Shown in pieces: positions 62,857 to 64,000 of a stretch of DNA of 64,000 nt (position 1 is its first letter; each line of letters begins with the position of its first letter). The stretch comes from Cryobacterium sp. GrIS_2_6 (GTDB lineage Bacteria; Actinomycetota; Actinomycetes; Actinomycetales; Microbacteriaceae). A program made the translations under genes and the position numbers. The notes under the pieces were generated by a model. The model had not been told where the DNA came from, made no database searches, and saw only the letters and a list, made by a program, of their open reading frames with translations. The DNA is taken from positions 1,054,001 to 1,118,000 of the forward strand of contig NZ_JAXCHP010000001.1 in assembly GCF_035984545.1 (NCBI RefSeq), given 5' to 3'.

Positions 62857-64000
62857 ATGGGGGATTCGATTTTCAGCGAGTTTGAGCGCGCGAGCGGTCC
62901 TGAACGTATGGTGCAGGAGCTGCGAGTTCATCTCTCTGCCTTCCCGAAGGCCGCTCGCATCGGCCTCGCCGCCCTGCTCATCACCGGTGCCACCGCCGGC
63001 GGATTCGGCGTCGTCACCGCAGCCAACGCGGCCACGCACGCCAACGCAGTCACGGCTAACCTCGAAGCTGTCACCGCCCTGGCCGCCGCCCGCACCCTGG
63101 ACGCCACCGCCAGCAAGACGCTGGTGGACGACCTGGTTGCCGGCGCGACCCTGAGCACCAAGGTGACCGCCCTGGTGGGGGCCGCAGCCGGCCTCGCCGA
63201 CCCAGGCGCCCTGGCGGCGCTGGAAGCAGCGCGCAAGAGCCTGGTTGACACGGTAGCGAGCATCGCCGCCGACCGTCACCTCGACCTGGCGACCGGCCTC
63301 TCCCTCACGAACGCCATCGCGGCCACAACCGTACCTGGTGTCTCAGCGAAAGCAGAGACCGACACGATCACCGCGGCCACGGCAACCATCGCCAAGCTCA
63401 CCACCGACGCCGCCGGTTCCGCCAAGGGCAACGCACACCTGGCTGCAACCGTTGACAAGGTCACCAAGGCCGTCACCGCCGCGTTCATCCCTGTTGTCAA
63501 CTCGGTCCCGGCATCCGGCCAGGCCCGCCTGGACGCCACCCCGTCGGCCGGCGCGCCCGAACGCGACGCCTTGACCGCAGCCATCGCCGCGGTGAAGGAC
63601 GACGGCACCGTCCTCGACACCCTCTGGACCTACACGCAGGCGGGCATCGCAGCCAAGACGTCACACGACGCCGTCGAAGCCCAGAAGGCCGCCGAAGCCG
63701 CGGCAGCTCAGGCCGCAGCCAATGCCGCCACGAAGGCCAGTTCCTCATCCGGCAGCAGCTCCAAGTCGAGCAGCAGCTCCAAGTCGTCCAGCGGCAGTGG
63801 TTCCTCCTCATCCAGCGGTGGCAGCTCATCCAGCGGCGGTTCGTCCTCCACGGGTGGTTCGTCCTCCTCGGGTGGTTCGTCGTCCGGCGTTGGCTCTCCC
63901 TCTCCTTGGCGTGCAATTCAGATTCACAGCAATTCGGGCACTTGCAACGGGGCTGGCGGGAGCCAGTCAGTCGGCTACGGCAGCACCCTCAACATCCCGG
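62857..64000 (+). CDS. Membrane-anchored Ala-rich surface protein with Ser/Gly linker, 3' end outside the window
   Basis: An open frame of 381 codons from the ATG at 62857 with no stop before the window ends. A membrane segment lies at about residues 32-60 (ARIGLAALLITGATAGGFGV), then an Ala/Thr-rich helical region to residue 295, then a Ser/Gly-rich linker (about 295-350), then the start of another domain with IQIHSNSGTCNGAG. AAGGGG lies six bases before the ATG. Layout mirrors the 343-residue protein on the other side of the regulator. The TetR operator copy 2 sits over its promoter. No family recognised. Confidence 0.75.
   Translation, partial: MGDSIFSEFERASGPERMVQELRVHLSAFPKAARIGLAALLITGATAGGFGVVTAANAATHANAVTANLEAVTALAAARTLDATASKTLVDDLVAGATLSTKVTALVGAAAGLADPGALAALEAARKSLVDTVASIAADRHLDLATGLSLTNAIAATTVPGVSAKAETDTITAATATIAKLTTDAAGSAKGNAHLAATVDKVTKAVTAAFIPVVNSVPASGQARLDATPSAGAPERDALTAAIAAVKDDGTVLDTLWTYTQAGIAAKTSHDAVEAQKAAEAAAAQAAANAATKASSSSGSSSKSSSSSKSSSGSGSSSSSGGSSSSGGSSSTGGSSSSGGSSSGVGSPSPWRAIQIHSNSGTCNGAGGSQSVGYGSTLNIP

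Larger units (their letters stand above)
49480..64000. mobile_element. Integrative element inserted at tRNA-Val, right end outside the window
   Basis: The left boundary is the tRNA-Val 3' fragment. Inside are a tyrosine recombinase, a restriction-modification pair, a TOPRIM/DUF927 helicase-type replication protein, a non-coding block with repeats, a TetR regulator and Ala-rich surface proteins, and many genes without recognised family. Codon third positions are visibly less GC-rich than in the chromosome to the left. No phage structural or conjugation genes are seen in this part, so whether it is a prophage, a conjugative element or a satellite is open. Confidence 0.75.

Overview
The window is chromosomal DNA from a high-GC actinobacterium, most likely a member of the Microbacteriaceae. 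Grounds: GC-rich third codon positions, frequent GTG starts, and a chain of actinobacterium-specific genes (sepH, DUF4193, DUF3093, dut, DUF3710, DUF3159, a CtpE-like ATPase, aconitase, dxs, DUF3000-rnd, SseA-SufE, ZapE) in an order I associate with that family. Family names rest on recognised motifs, since no database search was possible.

Positions 1 to about 49,440 are ordinary chromosome. In order: rsfS and a tRNA-Ala; an iron-uptake operon (feoA-feoB-NifU-like) behind a DtxR/IdeR-type box; a phosphoribosyltransferase-hydrolase fusion; a YchJ-like protein; an overlapping glgX-treY-treZ-HTH operon that converts glycogen to trehalose; a set of single genes including a DUF2252 gene broken by an internal deletion; a DUF6504 gene behind a perfect LexA/SOS box; the sepH to DUF3159 cell-division and nucleotide block; a P-type ATPase, acnA, dxs; a fadB/fadA beta-oxidation pair; rnd and DUF3000; sulfur-transfer genes (sufE, sseA) divergent from zapE; an ammonium transporter behind a GlnR-type box; and two DUF4190 paralogues flanking an M50-like protease.

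At 49,480 the style changes. A 51-base 3' piece of a tRNA-Val(CAC) gene, with no 5' half next to it, looks like one attachment end of an integrative element that runs off the right edge of the window (more than 14.5 kb). Its left part carries two unknown genes, an N6-adenine methyltransferase and a XamI-like restriction enzyme, then a tyrosine recombinase and small unknown genes. Several of these share an almost identical 12-base promoter-like motif, three times placed exactly 7 bases before the ATG, which suggests leaderless transcripts. A gene-poor, apparently decayed stretch follows. Next come a 953-residue TOPRIM plus DUF927-type helicase (a likely replication protein), a non-coding block with repeated heptamers (possible origin), and a frameshifted small membrane protein.

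The right end of the element holds a ScbR-like TetR regulator between two membrane-anchored, Ala-rich surface proteins. Near-identical palindromes (TTGTACG-N2-CGTACAA/G) lie in front of the regulator and of each surface gene, so the three probably form one regulon. One surface protein ends in a domain that resembles a sortase but lacks the expected arginine; the other runs off the window. This regulator/surface-protein module and the leaderless promoter set are the parts that look least like described systems.
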